Below are positions 34,819 through 48,212 of a stretch of DNA of 64,000 bases, piece after piece. Under the pieces are notes generated by a model that was not told where the DNA came from, searched no databases, and saw only the letters and a program-made list of their open reading frames with translations. Source of the DNA: Kwoniella bestiolae CBS 10118 (lineage: Eukaryota; Basidiomycota; Tremellomycetes; Tremellales; Cryptococcaceae). The DNA is taken from NCBI RefSeq assembly GCF_000512585.2, contig NC_089245.1, positions 682,001-746,000 on the forward strand, given 5' to 3'. Each line of letters starts with the position of its first letter. The stretch's first letter is position 1. The translations under genes were made by a program, and so were the position numbers.

Positions 34819-37800
34819 CTTGGCCTGATGACTCGACCAAGTTTTTAGTCGTAGTCCAGCCTCACAAGACGATGTAGGGACGGGGCGTAGTCTCGTTGAT
34901 TTTTAGATAGTTGGATATGAAATGAGATGACAGCGCCACTATCCTCCAATCAAGCTGTCCCTATCTGTATGGAATAGAGGAAATTGACCAGAACGGTGGG
35001 AAGAGTGTTGTATGCACTTGATCGGTGTGTAGGTAGGTATGACGAATGACTGATGAACCTCGGTTGATGAGTTCATTGAGGACCTCCTATCTCCGTTGAA
35101 GTCTACGTACCGTATGCTGTATATGACGAGTAGCGCAGAGGGAAGAGGTAGATATGGTATGCTATGATATGTCTACTTCCTCACTCTGCGAGACTAGCCC
35201 TCTTCTCAAGCATTGAATCTAAGAGGGCATATAAAAGACATCTATCTTCCGCAGAGTGAGAGCCTTCCACCTGGTGTCTTGAGGGTACCGAGGAGCAGCG
35301 GTAAAGCCAATTATATGGTTGAGGTCTCGCGTAGTATGTGCGAATGATGCAGCGAGTTGCCATCCATCTATCGAGAGTCCAGGTGCTGAGCGAGTTGGTT
35401 GTCGAGTAGATGGATAACGATAGCAAGGTCTATCCCTCGAGTATCAAGCGGAAGGAAAGGGAAGGGAGAGGGAAAGATTATGTACGGTATGTTATGTCTA
35501 TATAAGACTAATGCAGGGAAGAAAAACAGAGAGAAAAACTTTCTTTCTGCAAAGGGGTCTAAGCGTTTGTGTATTGACGTTGACTGTATACTAGAATAGG
35601 ATTGATAAGTGATTCATCATTTCATCAGTCCATCATCATCATTATCAACAACCAACTCACTACTTGTGTAAATCCATCAAATCCAACTCGTGTTTTTGAC
35701 GCTACTGTACGATATGCTGCAGTTACAGTGAGTAGTTATACCGTATCGCCACATTCCTCCAGCGTTCACATTTCAGGCCATTACGTTACTTGTACTGTAT
35801 TCTATACACATCCCTCGCTCGTCGACCCTGAGGCAGATATGCCTTGAAAATGGTAAAAAAGCTTATATGACTAAAAGTGATTACGAGCGGGGAAGTGCGT
35901 GCAGCGACACGCCCAATCGAGGTTTTACAGTAGTTTAGTGAGTGGTGCGCACGGGTAGTCGATGTGGTTGTGTGTTGATTGATGGATATAGGTAGAGAGT
36001 GGGGATCGATGGCAGAATCAACAGCAAGTGAGAATCATTGACTGGGCAAATGATGTATAGTTGGAATCTAACGAAATGGTGTAAAAGTACAAGAGTCCAC
36101 ATCGTGACTTGTTGAACTTCGATCTCCCGTGTTTGATATATGTAATACGTACTATCCTATTGGTGTGACAAATCTGATTCAGAGACTGAGGAATGAAGCA
36201 GTCTGCTTTTCTATTTGACTCTGATAGAAGAGCAGTTGACGAAAAGAAGTATGACATGTCTCAGACTTTGGGAAAAAAGAGATTAGATACTCCCGTGATG
36301 ACTCATCAAGAACAGCTTCGGCATCTATTCTTGACCGCCTGAGGAAGAGGATGTCCAAAAAAATTGTTCTTGTTCTTTCCTAATCAAGGGACTGCTGAGT
36401 CTGCGCTCTCGAATGGATGATGACGATAGATACACGTGAAGCTTTCGGTGCGACAAGAATCAAGCAGCCCTGACGCCTTGGATCTGTGACGATGTACCTG
36501 CTTCTGAGCGTTAGAAGTCTTTTCGTCGATCTCATAGAAATGCATCTCACATCGCTCATGACTATATCTGTTGCGCCCACAACTGATGAGTGGGAGTTTC
36601 CGAACCGACAAAACCGAAGTACTCCACTATTGTACGCCGGAAATGTAAGGAGGGAAGAGAGGGTCGGTCTATTGATTGGTGCAAACAGCTCCCAGGCATG
36701 TATTCATGGGTTACATGCACGGATAAACTTGGAGAAAAGACGCGGACATGTTGACTTGGACCTTCAGCGTATGTCGGGGGCTCAAGGAAGAGAAGGCATG
36801 AACGTTATTATCTTGCCAGCTATCTAAATATCGCATTCATGGTAGGCATACAGATAGGATGTGTGTCTCAAGTGGAGCGAAACGAGGAAGTGCGATTGAC
36901 AGTAATACAAGCCTGTGGAAGGGTTCCTGGGCATGTCCCTGCTGTATGTGTCGTCATGGGCAGGCAGACAGAGAAGATTTGAACATTTGAACGACATCTC
37001 TCATCTGCTTGATAAACACAGCGTGGTCGTATCCGTAACCATTTGTCTGACTTGACTCAAACGAGAGTGGGGGTCATCTCAGGCGTGGTTGTGGAGAGGA
37101 GAGGTTCTGCATGTTACGGCATGGGCCCAAAGAGAGAGCGATTTGATGAGGAGGACAGGGAGATTTTGAAAGGCAGTGAAGATGGTATGATCTGCCATGA
37201 CCAGAGAGAGTGGTTCACTAAGGGATGACGGACAACTCACTTTGATGGAAATAGTCTTCATCCTTGCATTATGTCTTATCATTCTAAGCCGCCTGAGGTC
37301 GAACGACCATCAATGCTCCGCCCCCCCCTCCCACCTGGCCCCCGTGATCCCTTCCTTTTGCCTATCCGTACACTCTGCACTCCAAAGAGAATATCCTTTT
37401 GGCTGTTTCAATCAATCTGATCAACACATCTTCATACCAGGGGGATATCATCCTATTTCTAGTCGGTGAACCGAAAGAGATTGTCGTCAAGCTGGCAAGA
37501 GAAGAGTAGGAATGAAGCTTGGTGATGTACTGCAGGACTATCCAACTGTGGTCGAGTGGGCTGTTCTACGATTTGACCTATTTCCGTTCTAGTTGTACGA
37601 GTGCTGCTTGCGAAGGGGCAAAATGACAGGCAATGCGGGTTACATTGCATTTTGCTAAGAGACGTGGAAATCATGGAAATAGATCATTCTTGTTGACTGT
37701 TATTGATCGAGAGGTAAATCCAGGAATGACACAAACAGACAAAGACATACAAGCGTATCAAGACCAATAATCTCTCTCGTTTCCCCACCTTGAGGTTAAG

Positions 37801-39343
37801 ATGAAAAGTTGTGTGTGATGTTTTGACACCCCTTGATTGATTTGTCGGAGGGTTACCTAATCCTGGATCTTGATTGGATGGGATTGGTAGTACATACTTC
37901 ACTGTCGTCAAATCATCTGATAGACAGGTTTAAAAGGAGTGTGTGCTACTAGTATACTGAAATGTACAGTGAGTAACGTGGCGAACAGCACAGGCCATGT
38001 AGGGTATATCTGTGGGTGTTGGTCGGGATTTGTTACTGCTGCTCGAATACAGTAGTCGTATAAGATTATCTGTCTGCCGAAGCGTAGGCCGAAGAACCGA
38101 GAACCAACGCTGGCTTTGGTATGCTTGTACGACGCAGCGCGATTAATGTACATTCAATCTATTCTTCCGTCGATCGACACTACTGTCAGATGATGGGTAA
38201 TTCCATCTCCCTTCATTGTCAAAACGCATCTCCTACTGTACCTCGTACATCCTTCGGATGGGCAAGCGTGTGATATCGGACGAACCATCCCTCAGGCACC
38301 AAGGATCCCTCGATGAGTCAACTCTGGTTCACGTAGGTTGACAGCCCACTGCTCGTACTTGAGCGCTTCATGTTACCTGACTCATAGCATTCCCCTTCCC
38401 TTTTCCCCGCTGCCACCAAGGCACCACGATCGCATCGCATCGTAACTCCCGGGAAAGCGAAGGAAGAGCAAGAGTTACGCATTCAGCATTCGTCATCACC
38501 TCAGGGACATGCAAAATGACCAGGGATAAAGTGAGTCAAGAACGTCCTAAGGTTCCTCGCATGTATCCGCCATGGGCGAGGTAGATGATAGAGTTTACAG
38601 ATTTAAATGAGATTACCCCAGGGGAAATACAACCAGTCCAGCAGTGCCTGACATTCCTCGGAGTAGACAGGTCTTTCTTCCCCTTGTCCTGCGCGTAAGC
38701 TTGTTCGGTTCGGACATAACTTGTGCGATTGACACCTGCCCTGCCATGGGATAATGACAATTTTCCCGCTCTCTTTATTTCATATAATGGATGATACCTG
38801 TCATGCCGGCCACCGCCATAACCGAATAACCTTACGTAACAACCATACCGATATCCCGACCCGCTCGAACTCGCTGTAGAACTTGGAACGTTGGTTGAAT
38901 GATAGTTGCTTCAACTTCTACCTCTCATACTCATAGGACGATACACCATGGACATTGTACACATATATATGAGTATCTAGCTCTCGATTCATGATCTGTT
39001 CTCCCCATGAATTCTCTATTGTTGTCTTCATCTAGTACCCTTGCTCAATATCGTGTCCAACGATATCTCCTCTGTCTCAGTCATACCAAAAGCTCTATCT
39101 CTATTAGCCCTTTTGGTATTCACGATAACGAGTTTGTTATCTAGTTCCTCGTATTCGCTATCACTTTATCTGCCCTCCTTGTTCTGCTATATAATCGGGC
39201 CTACGGACTGAGATATAGGTTGATCATCGTGACAATACCTAACATGACACGTAGATATAATTTGTATGCATGTATTTGATCGATTCATCTCAATGCACAA
39301 CAACATGACACTTCGTCCCTTCCTTCTCACCAACGATACGCGC
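34819..39343. other. 4.5-kb region without a recognisable gene
   Basis: The longest gene-free stretch in the window. Frames such as 36486-36827 (+) or 35181-35426 (-) are short, have no family resemblance and do not chain into spliced models. It contains several TACTGTA/GTACAGT motifs. Near 37150-37282 (-) a possible decayed extra copy of the ubiquitin-like gene can be imagined, but only weakly. There are no terminal repeats, transposase or reverse-transcriptase motifs. It may hold noncoding transcripts, which sequence alone cannot show. Confidence 0.5.
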
Positions 39344-42300
39344 TTAATCGCTCTCCCCATACATTCGGCATCTACGCATCGCATCACAGGTCAGCATACA
39401 CTCACTCAGTTCAATTAAGTATAATTAAACCCCTGCATTGACCCTTGATTGACAAGCCAGGGACAAGGGATTTTGATTCCGTACCCACAAAGAACAAAAA
39501 GCAAAAAAAGCAATTGAGAGATAGAGTTAAGCCAAAAACTCACGCAATGTTCATAGCTTGAAGTTCCTGGAAGAGCAACTTAGCAGCGTAGGGTATGTAT
39601 ACCTGAGAGATTTGAGTGGAGTTTCGGCAGACCGAACAGTAGAATTCTTGTTTCTTCAGGTTGGCGACTGCCATTAGACCACAGATGTCACAGACGTGTA
39701 TACGGAACGCGTCGGAGGAGTCTGGTAAACCCATAAAGTATCAGCTCAGTACAGACTAGCAAGTCTCAGTAGACATGATGATAAGAATATGGCATATGAG
39801 AAGACCATGTAGCAACGCTTCCACTCACCATACATTCTCTCCTTCAAGAACCCGGCAATACCATGCGAAATCATACAATCTCTCTCCATCTCTCCGAACC
39901 GCAATCCACCATCCCTACTCCTACCTTCTACCGGTTGTCTCGTGAGAATCTGCAATGGTCCTCTAGCCCTCGCATGGATCTTATCATCCACCATATGCTT
40001 CAACCTCTGATAATACGTCGGACCGAAGTACACCTGAGCCTGGAGCTTCTTACCCGTATGTCCATGGTACAACACCTCGAATCCTCTAGAGTGGTATCCC
40101 TTTGATCGGAGGACTTTTGAGACAGCTTCGACCGTCAACTCGGTGAACGGGGTGGCATCACCTTCTGATCCTGTCAAAGTGGATACTTTCGATAATAATG
40201 CTTCTACCAGATGTCCGATGGTCATTCGCGAGGGAATAGCATGAGGATTGATGATGATATCTGGTACCAATCCCTCAGCACTGAATGGCATATCCTCTTG
40301 TCGATAGGTGATACCAATAGTACCCTTCTGACCATGTCGAGAAGCGAACTTATCTCCGATCTGAGGTACTCTCGTAGACCTAACTCTGATCTTGACGAAT
40401 TTGTGCCCCTCTCCATTGGTAGTGAGCATAACCTGATCGACGACACCTTGTTCCGTACTCTTGAGTGGGGTCGAGATATCTCTCTTCTGATGCATCTGCG
40501 TCCTCTGACCGAGTTCTTCACTTTCTTCAGGTAATGGCGCAGTCTTACCAATCAAGATATCATCTCCATTGATATTTGTTGCTGGGCTGACCAAACCATC
40601 AACATCTAATTTAGCATATCTATCGCTCGAACCATGTTTCATTCGCAATGTTTCGTTCCTATCTGGCTTCTCGATCGTTTCCGCCTTGATCATACCCTTC
40701 ATCTTCTCGGTGTCGGTGTACGATCGGTAATACAACGATCGGAATAGACCTCTGTCGATTGACGATTGGTTCATAATGACGGAATCTTCCTGATTGTAAC
40801 CGGAGTAACACATAATAGCGACAATGGCATTTTGACCAGCGGGAAGTTCAGAGAATTTGAGGTATTCCATCGAACGAGTGGTGGCAAGAGGTTTCTGAGG
40901 GTAGTAAAGAATGTTGGCCATAGTGTCCATACGGAGTTGATAGTTGGTAAGGAAGACTCCCATAGCTTGTTTACCCATCGCCGATTGATAGGTGTTACGA
41001 GGAGATTGATTGTGATCTGGGAAGGGTACAATACTGGCACAGACACCCAAAATCATACTTGGGTGAATCTCCATATGCGTATACTGTTTACTGAACACGG
41101 TACTCTTGATTCTAGCCGTAGGATCGAATGAATCGAAATCATGACCTGCTCTATCTTTAACCAACTGCTCTTTGCTATTCTTCTTTCTTGCATTTTCTAG
41201 GTCTTCCGAAGTCATCGCAATCAAGATGGATTCTTCTTCAGCAGCATCGACATATTCGATGATACCTTCTGATAACAGTTGATCCCATGCTCCAGCTAAT
41301 GCACCTTGTTCTCCAGCTTCCTCCAATCTGTCGATATGTTCTCTTTTCAATTTAAGTGTCTGAGTAGGGTGATCGACAATGAACAACGGTCGACAAACTC
41401 GACCAGCATCGGTGTACAGCCTCAACTCCCTTTCTCTGATATCTCGGAATATCGATACTTCGTGTTTGAGCTGTCCACCTCGTCTCATCTGCAACAAATT
41501 CGAATGCAATGTCGGAGCATCTCGGTGGATACCCATCCATACACCATTGACGAAGATCTTGGTCGCTGTTGGTGCGTGTTGATATTCGTTCAATTCCTCC
41601 AAACCCCATTCTTCTAAGAATTCCATAACGGGAGCGGAGTAAGAACCGACCGAGATATACGACATGAGAGCGAGATTCTTGACCAAACCACACGCAGCTC
41701 CTTCGGGCGTTTCGGCAGGACATACCATACCCCAATGGGTGTTGTGCAGTTGACGAGGTTTCGCTGCTTTGGAATCACGCCCGATAGGCGTGTTCGTACG
41801 TCGCAAGTGAGAGAGTGTGGAGGCGAAAGTATATCGATTGAGCACTTGGGAGACACCCGCTCGAGTGTTACCTCGTTTACCCCAATTACCAGTGGCGAGG
41901 GCGTACTTCAACCCATCTGTTATACTGTTCGGACGAATAGCGCTGTTCAGTACGAAAGGTTTATTGGTCTCGACACACTGCAAAGACTCAGTTAGCAGGT
42001 ATCCCTACATCCAGCCAATCCGACTGACCTTCTTCAGATACCTCAACATATCCTCTCTCAACTTCGAGAACATATGTCCAAACATCTCAGCCATCAACGG
42101 TCCAGCCAGATCCAATCGCTTGTTACCGAAATGATCTCGGTCATCCAACTCCTTTCTTCCCATAGCTGCTGAAATCAGTCTGTGCACCATGTAACCCAAG
42201 AAGTAAGCCTTCTTGGATTCAAACCCTTCGGCAGTCGACACGTGAGGTAGGAACTCCTTGTGGAGGATATCGAAAGCTGCTCGTTGACGTTGAGCTCGCG

Positions 42301-43631
42301 GTGCCTTCTCGTGTTGACCTCTTCTACCAATGAAATCTAAAGCGGTGTCTCTTTCCTGAACGGCGAATGATTCTTCTATAGATGGTTGGAGATATTCTAA
42401 CAACGCTTCATCGTTGGGACCGAAACAGATGTGATTGAGCACGTCTCTATCCGGTACGATACCGAGAGCTCGGAAGACGATAACAAGTGGGATATCGACT
42501 TTCGTGTAAGGAAGGGACACTCGGATGACACCACCGGACTGAGAAATATATTAGCACGTAGAGCGGAATGGGTTTGGGAGAAAGACAGCTTGGACTCACC
42601 TGTCCTTGCACTTTCTGATACAGCCTGACTTCAGTATGAGCAGCGACCTTTCCACCTTTCTCCTTTTGACTGTTGATTTCTGCAAAGTATGTCCATCTCG
42701 AAGGAGCGGCTTTCAAAAACACGAAAACGTGGTTGGTCGCCATTCTCTCCTGAGCGATCAATACTTTCTCCGAACCTGAAATGATAAAGTATCCTCCCTG
42801 GTCGTAATGACATTCTCCAATGTCATGACATTGATCGTCGGGAAGGTTGTGTAAGAGACAGAAATTGGATCGGACCATGACAGGAACCTATCGGATGATG
42901 ATTAGCCTATGAGCCATATTGAGAGATGAGAATGGTAGATGTACCTTTCCTATAGAAGCCTTATCCTCTTCCACACCCTCTGGTAATCCATCGGCCCCAG
43001 TAGCAGGTCTCCAATCGGCTTCGATCGGATCGTCTACGCCCGACGCTTGAAGTACTCTCTTCTTGATGTCCACATATAACGGCGCTGAATAAGTCAAGTT
43101 TCTGAGACGTGCTTCCTGTGGGAAAAGCATGTTCGTTCGACCGTCCATTTCCGTGTGGTTGACTCTAGCAAGATAAATCTGCCCGAACGAGATTTCATAT
43201 CGTTTCTGTCACCCAGTCCGGCTCGTAAGTTACTCATCTCTCCGCGAATGATATGATGATAGTGGGGAAATGGAGACTCGACTCACAGTCTCATCACCAG
43301 AAACACCAGTATACTGAGAAAACTGATCCATTGTCATCCTCGAATTATCATCCACAATCTCCTGCATCGTATTCTCAATAAACTCATTGAAAGATTCCAG
43401 CTGTTGTCGCACCAAACCCTTCTCATCAAAGAAAGCATTGATCACCGTCCAATAATCTTCTTGACTTATCGGTTCCTCCTCCTCCTCCTCGACCCCGTCC
43501 ATATCGAACTTGACATCATCCTTGTAATCCTGCGTTTGGGAGAGGGGCTGGGAATAGTCGTAATTCGGATCATAAGAGAATCCATCATCTATCATATTTG
43601 GTTCTTGTGATTGGGGGATTGATTGCGACAT
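39344..43631 (-). CDS. RPB2: RNA polymerase II second-largest subunit RPB2
   Basis: Exons are 43631-43287, 43205-42945, 42887-42600, 42538-42029, 41977-39829, 39721-39544 and 39371-39344, giving about 1252 residues, close to the yeast length. Hallmarks are [41 protein letters not shown], the active-site region [15 protein letters not shown], and the C-terminal zinc-binding CDICG...CSVC. It forms half of the Pol II catalytic cleft in the nucleus. The last exon is only nine codons plus a stop. It is chosen because it gives [12 protein letters not shown], matching the conserved 'MNI..RLY' ending, whereas reading on past 39544 stops at once. Confidence 0.96.
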
Positions 43632-44235
43632 GTTGTTATCTGTCTATCAAACAGCATTGTTATAGCATGTTCTCACTCTGCTTTGAAAAGCGAATGAGAA
43701 GGAATGATATTCACCTGCATCCAATGATTTCTGCGTTTTCTTTTCTATCTATGTGTTACTACTTATACAATCCTTGATGAAGAATAGTACACCAGAAACG
43801 AGCCGAGAGAAGGAGAAAAAGAGAGCGAAGGAGGTTGAGTGTTTCACGCGACGAGCTGATGGCAAACGAGATAACGTAGGTTGGGTACGATGATTTTCCC
43901 AAAACGATTACTGTCGGTATTGCTCTGCTGCTGTCGGGCGTGTTTTGTGGAGGAGACGAGGATGGGATAGGATTAACAAGGATGGAGATGAGATGTAGGT
44001 GTTGTTCATATGAATGTGTTGTAAGCATGTTCAAGTGTTAACTTAGACTTGCCGCCAGATACACTCACCCCGGTAATATCATATTTCCGCTACTGTGGCG
44101 TCTTGAATCGTCTGGTGAAAGCCTCCACCTGCTCTTAGCCTTCAAAAATTATTTTGATTTTGTATTGTATATTTCAGATTTCAGCTAATTCATCATTCAA
44201 CCTATACATACATCACCTTATTGAACCGTATCAAG
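43632..44235. promoter_or_regulatory. Divergent promoter, RPB2 / EBP2
   Basis: A 604-bp region lies between two essential nuclear-function genes in head-to-head order. There is no clear TATA box, as expected for housekeeping promoters. Confidence 0.5.
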
Positions 44236-46073
44236 ATGGTCACGTTAAGCAAGAAAGACGCCAGGAAAGCCAAGGTGGTAAAGGGGAAGGGAAAAGAGGA
44301 AGTCGTAAAGTCAAAACTCGCAAAGAAAGTTGCTGAAGTTGAAGAAGATGAGGAAGAAGAGGAGGGTAGTAGTGAGGATGAAGATGATTATGGGGTTAGC
44401 GAGGAGGGTATCAAGAGGTTGATGGAGTTGGTGGATCCTGAAGATTTGGATGAGTTTGAGAAAGCTCTACTGGGTGGATCTGATGAGGATGATGAAGATG
44501 AAGAGGATGGGGAAGAAGATGATGATGAGGAGGACGAAGAAATGGTTTCTGGCGAGGAAGCTGTGTCTGACGAGGATAGTGATGAGGATGAAGAGGAGGA
44601 GGATGACGAAGAGGAAGAAGAAGTGAGTCAAAACACTCATCACCTTCCCTGCCTGCTTGTATTGACGGAACGACTTTCTTCCAGCTCGACAACACGATAA
44701 TCAACGAGAAACCAGATGAAGATGCCATCTCACTCGACGGGATGAACTCGGATGTCTCGGTGGATGAAGATGCCGTACCCATGAGAAAGGTAACAATCAA
44801 TAACAAGGTGAGCTGATGACTGTTAAGAGTTGTGTCAACCCAGCTGACTGCGTATCTAGCCTGCCATGCGAACGATAACCGAGTCTATCAAAGTTACAAA
44901 TATGCCATGGCCCGAGCATCTCGTTTTGAATAGCAAGGAGATCGTAGATGTTGATCCAAGCGATGGTAAGTCAGCTGTCAATTTAGGGGTCCATGACCAG
45001 GAAAGCTGACATTTGCTCATATAGATTTGCAAAGAGAGATGGCTTTGTGAGTTTTAGCTGTCCTCATCCAGAATCGAATACACAGCTGACATATCGCGTT
45101 ATACCGACAACAGCTACAAAATCGCTCTTGAATGTGTACCTCAAGCTAAGAAGCTCGCTACCAAACATGATATACCGTTCACTCGACCGATGGATTATTA
45201 CGCTGAGATGGTCAAGTCCGATGAGCATATGGAGAGAGTAAGAACCAAGCTTGTTGACGAAGCGTGAGTGATTTTTCGGCTTCCCACTATATGTCGCGAT
45301 CTGCAACTAAGTGATCTTGGGAACCAACTCACTTACTTGAACGTATATAGCCAAGGAATCAAGAAATCCGAAGCAGCCAAGAAACAGCGAGATCTCAAGA
45401 AGTTCGGTAAACAGATCCAACATGAGAAACTCAAGCAGAGAGAGATGGATAAGAAATCGTTCCAGGATAGAGTACAGGGTCTTAAGAGGAGTGAGTGACA
45501 TTCATCCCCATCCCCATCACTAGACTTTCATCATTGTGGGATGACAACTCGTGCTGATGTAGTCTCGTCGCTCTTACAGAACGAAAGGAAGGTATGGAAC
45601 TTGGTGAAGATGGGGATGATGATCAGTTTGGTATTTCCGTGGAGGATGCTATTGAAGGTAGAGAAGAGAGGGGAAGTGGCGGATCAAGGGGTGGTAGAGG
45701 TAGAGGAGGAAAGTCCAAGGTGGGTATTCTTACACTCAGATATCCAAGATAGCGCCTGTTCACCCTCGCACCGATCTTGGGCAATCTCGTTAATTCACTT
45801 CTCTTTGCAAACTTCTCTTAATCGTCGGGCTGACTCCGTCAACTTGATTCGTAGATGCCAAGGCACGTACGAGATAACAAATATTCCCTCGGTGGATCCT
45901 CTCGAAGGGATAAACAGAACACCAGGGAAAGTACCAATGACTTCTCCTTTGGAGGTGGTAAACCCGGTAGAGGTGGTAGAGGAGGGAGAGGCGGAAGTGC
46001 GGGACGAGGAGGGGGTGGAAGAGGTGGAGGTGGCAGACCAGGTAAATCCAGGAGGATGGCTGGGCGAGTATGA
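44236..46073 (+). CDS. EBP2: rRNA-processing protein Ebp2 (EBNA1-binding protein homolog)
   Basis: Eight exons (44236-44622, 44685-44807, 44860-44965, 45025-45046, 45114-45263, 45351-45490, 45580-45719, 45855-46073) give 428 residues. The N-terminus is Lys-rich, then strongly acidic (long Glu/Asp runs to about residue 130). The conserved Ebp2 core follows: EMAFYKIALECVPQAKKL, HDIPFTRPMDYYAEMVKSDEHM, KKSEAAKKQRDLKKFGKQ and MDKKSFQDRVQGLKR. The C-terminus is an RGG/Gly-rich tail ending in basic residues. Ebp2 is a nucleolar factor for 60S subunit maturation. Exon 4 is only 22 nt. Confidence 0.94.
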
Positions 46074-47206
46074 GTGTAAGGCAAGGCGTCTTGTTTTTAG
46101 GCAGAATAGACCTGCGGAAGGTCGTTGGTACAATATGTACATATGCATTGTCTCTTGTGTATACAGTAGTTCCTGTATTACAGGAACAATACAACGTCCA
46201 GTGATCCATCCCAACGCTGTGGATAATATGCATTGAACCATTCCGTCACCGAGTACTTACCATATGTAGACCGTGCTGACCATACTCATCGTCGAAGGCC
46301 TACTTACCGATTTGAAATTCAATTAGCATATAATGGGTCTTCGACGTTGAACACATTTAGCCGAGAATACTGAAGAACGGGACTTCGATTGACGTGTCAA
46401 CATATTCTTGTTCTCGTCTTCTGAGGCTTCGCCACCACGTTGACGTCGCAGGTGGGCAATCACACTGAGTTCAGCAAGAGCAAGATCCGCCCGATGATTC
46501 AAAGTCAGCTTGAATTTTGAGCTGAGCTCGATCGGAGTTTTATCTTTGAAATATTGACTCCCCATCTGCTCTATTCATCTGGAGTTGACTCCAAGTGTGT
46601 ATGTTCTTGGTTCGGTTTGGTGATAAGCTTGACACCAGACCCGGAGGAGAGAGTGGGATCCTCGATGAGGGACAAGTAGATTCTGACCTGATAAGCTGAC
46701 AGGGTGGACAGATAGGTACACTGCGGTTCAGTCAGATGTGGGTGATAGTGAGCTAGGCATTGCCGATCACATCGGGAAGAGGGAAGTAGAGATCAAAGGA
46801 TTGATGAGACGTGGTGATATTCCAGGATGCGACGATCTTCGTACCTCACCAAAGGAAGGTCAGGTGTTTGATGCTACCAACATGTCGAGACCAGATAAAT
46901 CCTCAGATGAGGCTGACCGACCTATGGCTAGAATTGATAGCGTCCAAGGTATATATCACTGCCATTCGCAGTGCATTCTACAACAAAGTGCACGATCAAG
47001 ATCTGACAACTACTCGTCGCTCGCACTCGTACTCAGAGAAATTACCCTCTCCCTAGGTAGCTTCACACGTTCGAGGTCCCGCGTACTGTACATCCTTTCA
47101 CCCACTCTTGCCCACATCCTAGCGGAGCTGCAGAGCCTCCCACGCCTTCAACAATTATCCTCTTTTATCCCTTCCCCACCCTGTACTGCATTTCACCGAG
47201 CAGAAT
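46074..47206. other. Intergenic upstream of the long-leader gene
   Basis: About 1.1 kb. An open frame at 46738-47208 begins only with GTG and has no recognisable content. I do not treat it as a gene. Confidence 0.5.
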
Positions 47207-47252
47207 GAATCTCCGATTGAACATTTCATTCTCAGAAATCCCAACTCTGCGC

Positions 47253-47260
47253 TATATAAA
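47253..47260 (+). promoter_or_regulatory. TATA box of the long-leader gene
   Basis: TATATAAA is followed by a pyrimidine-rich stretch that suits an initiation region. From here to 48212 no ATG occurs on the + strand. Confidence 0.6.
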
Positions 47261-48212
47261 CCTCTTACTCCCCTACGGTCTTTCTTTCTTTCGTTTACAT
47301 CTCATCTCTTTCCTGCTCTTGAATCGTTAGACGACTTTGCCATCATCATCCCCTTGCATCGTCATCATCACCGTCTACTAACCGAGCTCAACGCAGAAGC
47401 TCGGTTCAAGCTTTAATCTATTTTGCCACACCCTTGCCAATCACTCTTGATCAAGTAGTAACCCAGCCAGAGAGATCTCCCCAATCCCATCTCCCTCAAG
47501 AGGACAAACAGGCTAAGCGCCAGCGCCACTCACGTTGGATTCCCATACTAATTCGTTATTTACACCCTGAACACCACCCACTCTTCTTTCGCGTGTTTAT
47601 TGTCAAACCCTGAATCCATAATTACAATTACTCGCTCTGACCCTCGAAACTTGAAAAAAACAACTTTTTAGCTGAGACAAGCTTGGAATCCATAACCGCC
47701 GGTATCTGTACTGTACTACTACTGTATACAGAGACGAGACGTGTTCTTCCCCTTGCCCTTGCACTCTCGCTCCGAGTCGACCAATCAGTCAACTCACTTC
47801 TATCGAAAAGTCATCTTCATCTTGGTGACTATCACTGCTACGACGACGACGACGACAAGACAGGAGAATCACATTGATCCACGCACAGATTCATTGTTAC
47901 ATCAATTTCTATCTTCTTCCCTGAACACCACCTCGCATCAACCTCGTGTATCAAAGCAAGGAAGGAAAAATCGGTGGAAACGGCGACTTAACATTGACTG
48001 ACCTGTATCAAGAAGGAAGTCCTTTCAACGTATATCATCTCATCGCAATATCAGCACAAACTATAGCCATAGCACAAAGATCAGTGTCGGTGCATATAGC
48101 AGAAACAAACAAACAACAGACACCAGCGAGTGAGTACAACCACATTGCACCTTCACCATTCCATTCCATAGAGTGACAAATCTGACTCAGCTATCTCCCA
48201 TAGCCACACACA
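47261..48212 (+). other. ATG-free ~950-nt 5' leader with an intron
   Basis: I scanned this stretch line by line and found no ATG before the one at 48213. A well-formed intron sits at 48130-48203 (GTGAGT donor, CTGACTCAG branch/acceptor region, CCCATAG end), so the start codon lies ten bases after the acceptor. This is best read as the 5' untranslated leader of the next gene. A CTGTACTGTACTACTACTGTA repeat at 47706-47726 and a CGACGACGAC run at 47840-47855 lie inside it. Confidence 0.6.

Noticed and set aside
36492..36827. About 110-residue forward frame in the gene-poor region
   Set aside because: No domain or compositional sign of coding, and isolated from any splice-consistent exon.
39540..39542. 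Stop codon directly after MNIA, considered as the RPB2 end
   Set aside because: A GTGAGT donor overlaps it, and splicing to 39371 restores the conserved MNI..R.Y ending.
46738..47208. 156-residue forward frame upstream of the long-leader gene
   Set aside because: It begins with GTG, not ATG, shows no family features and has no joinable exons.
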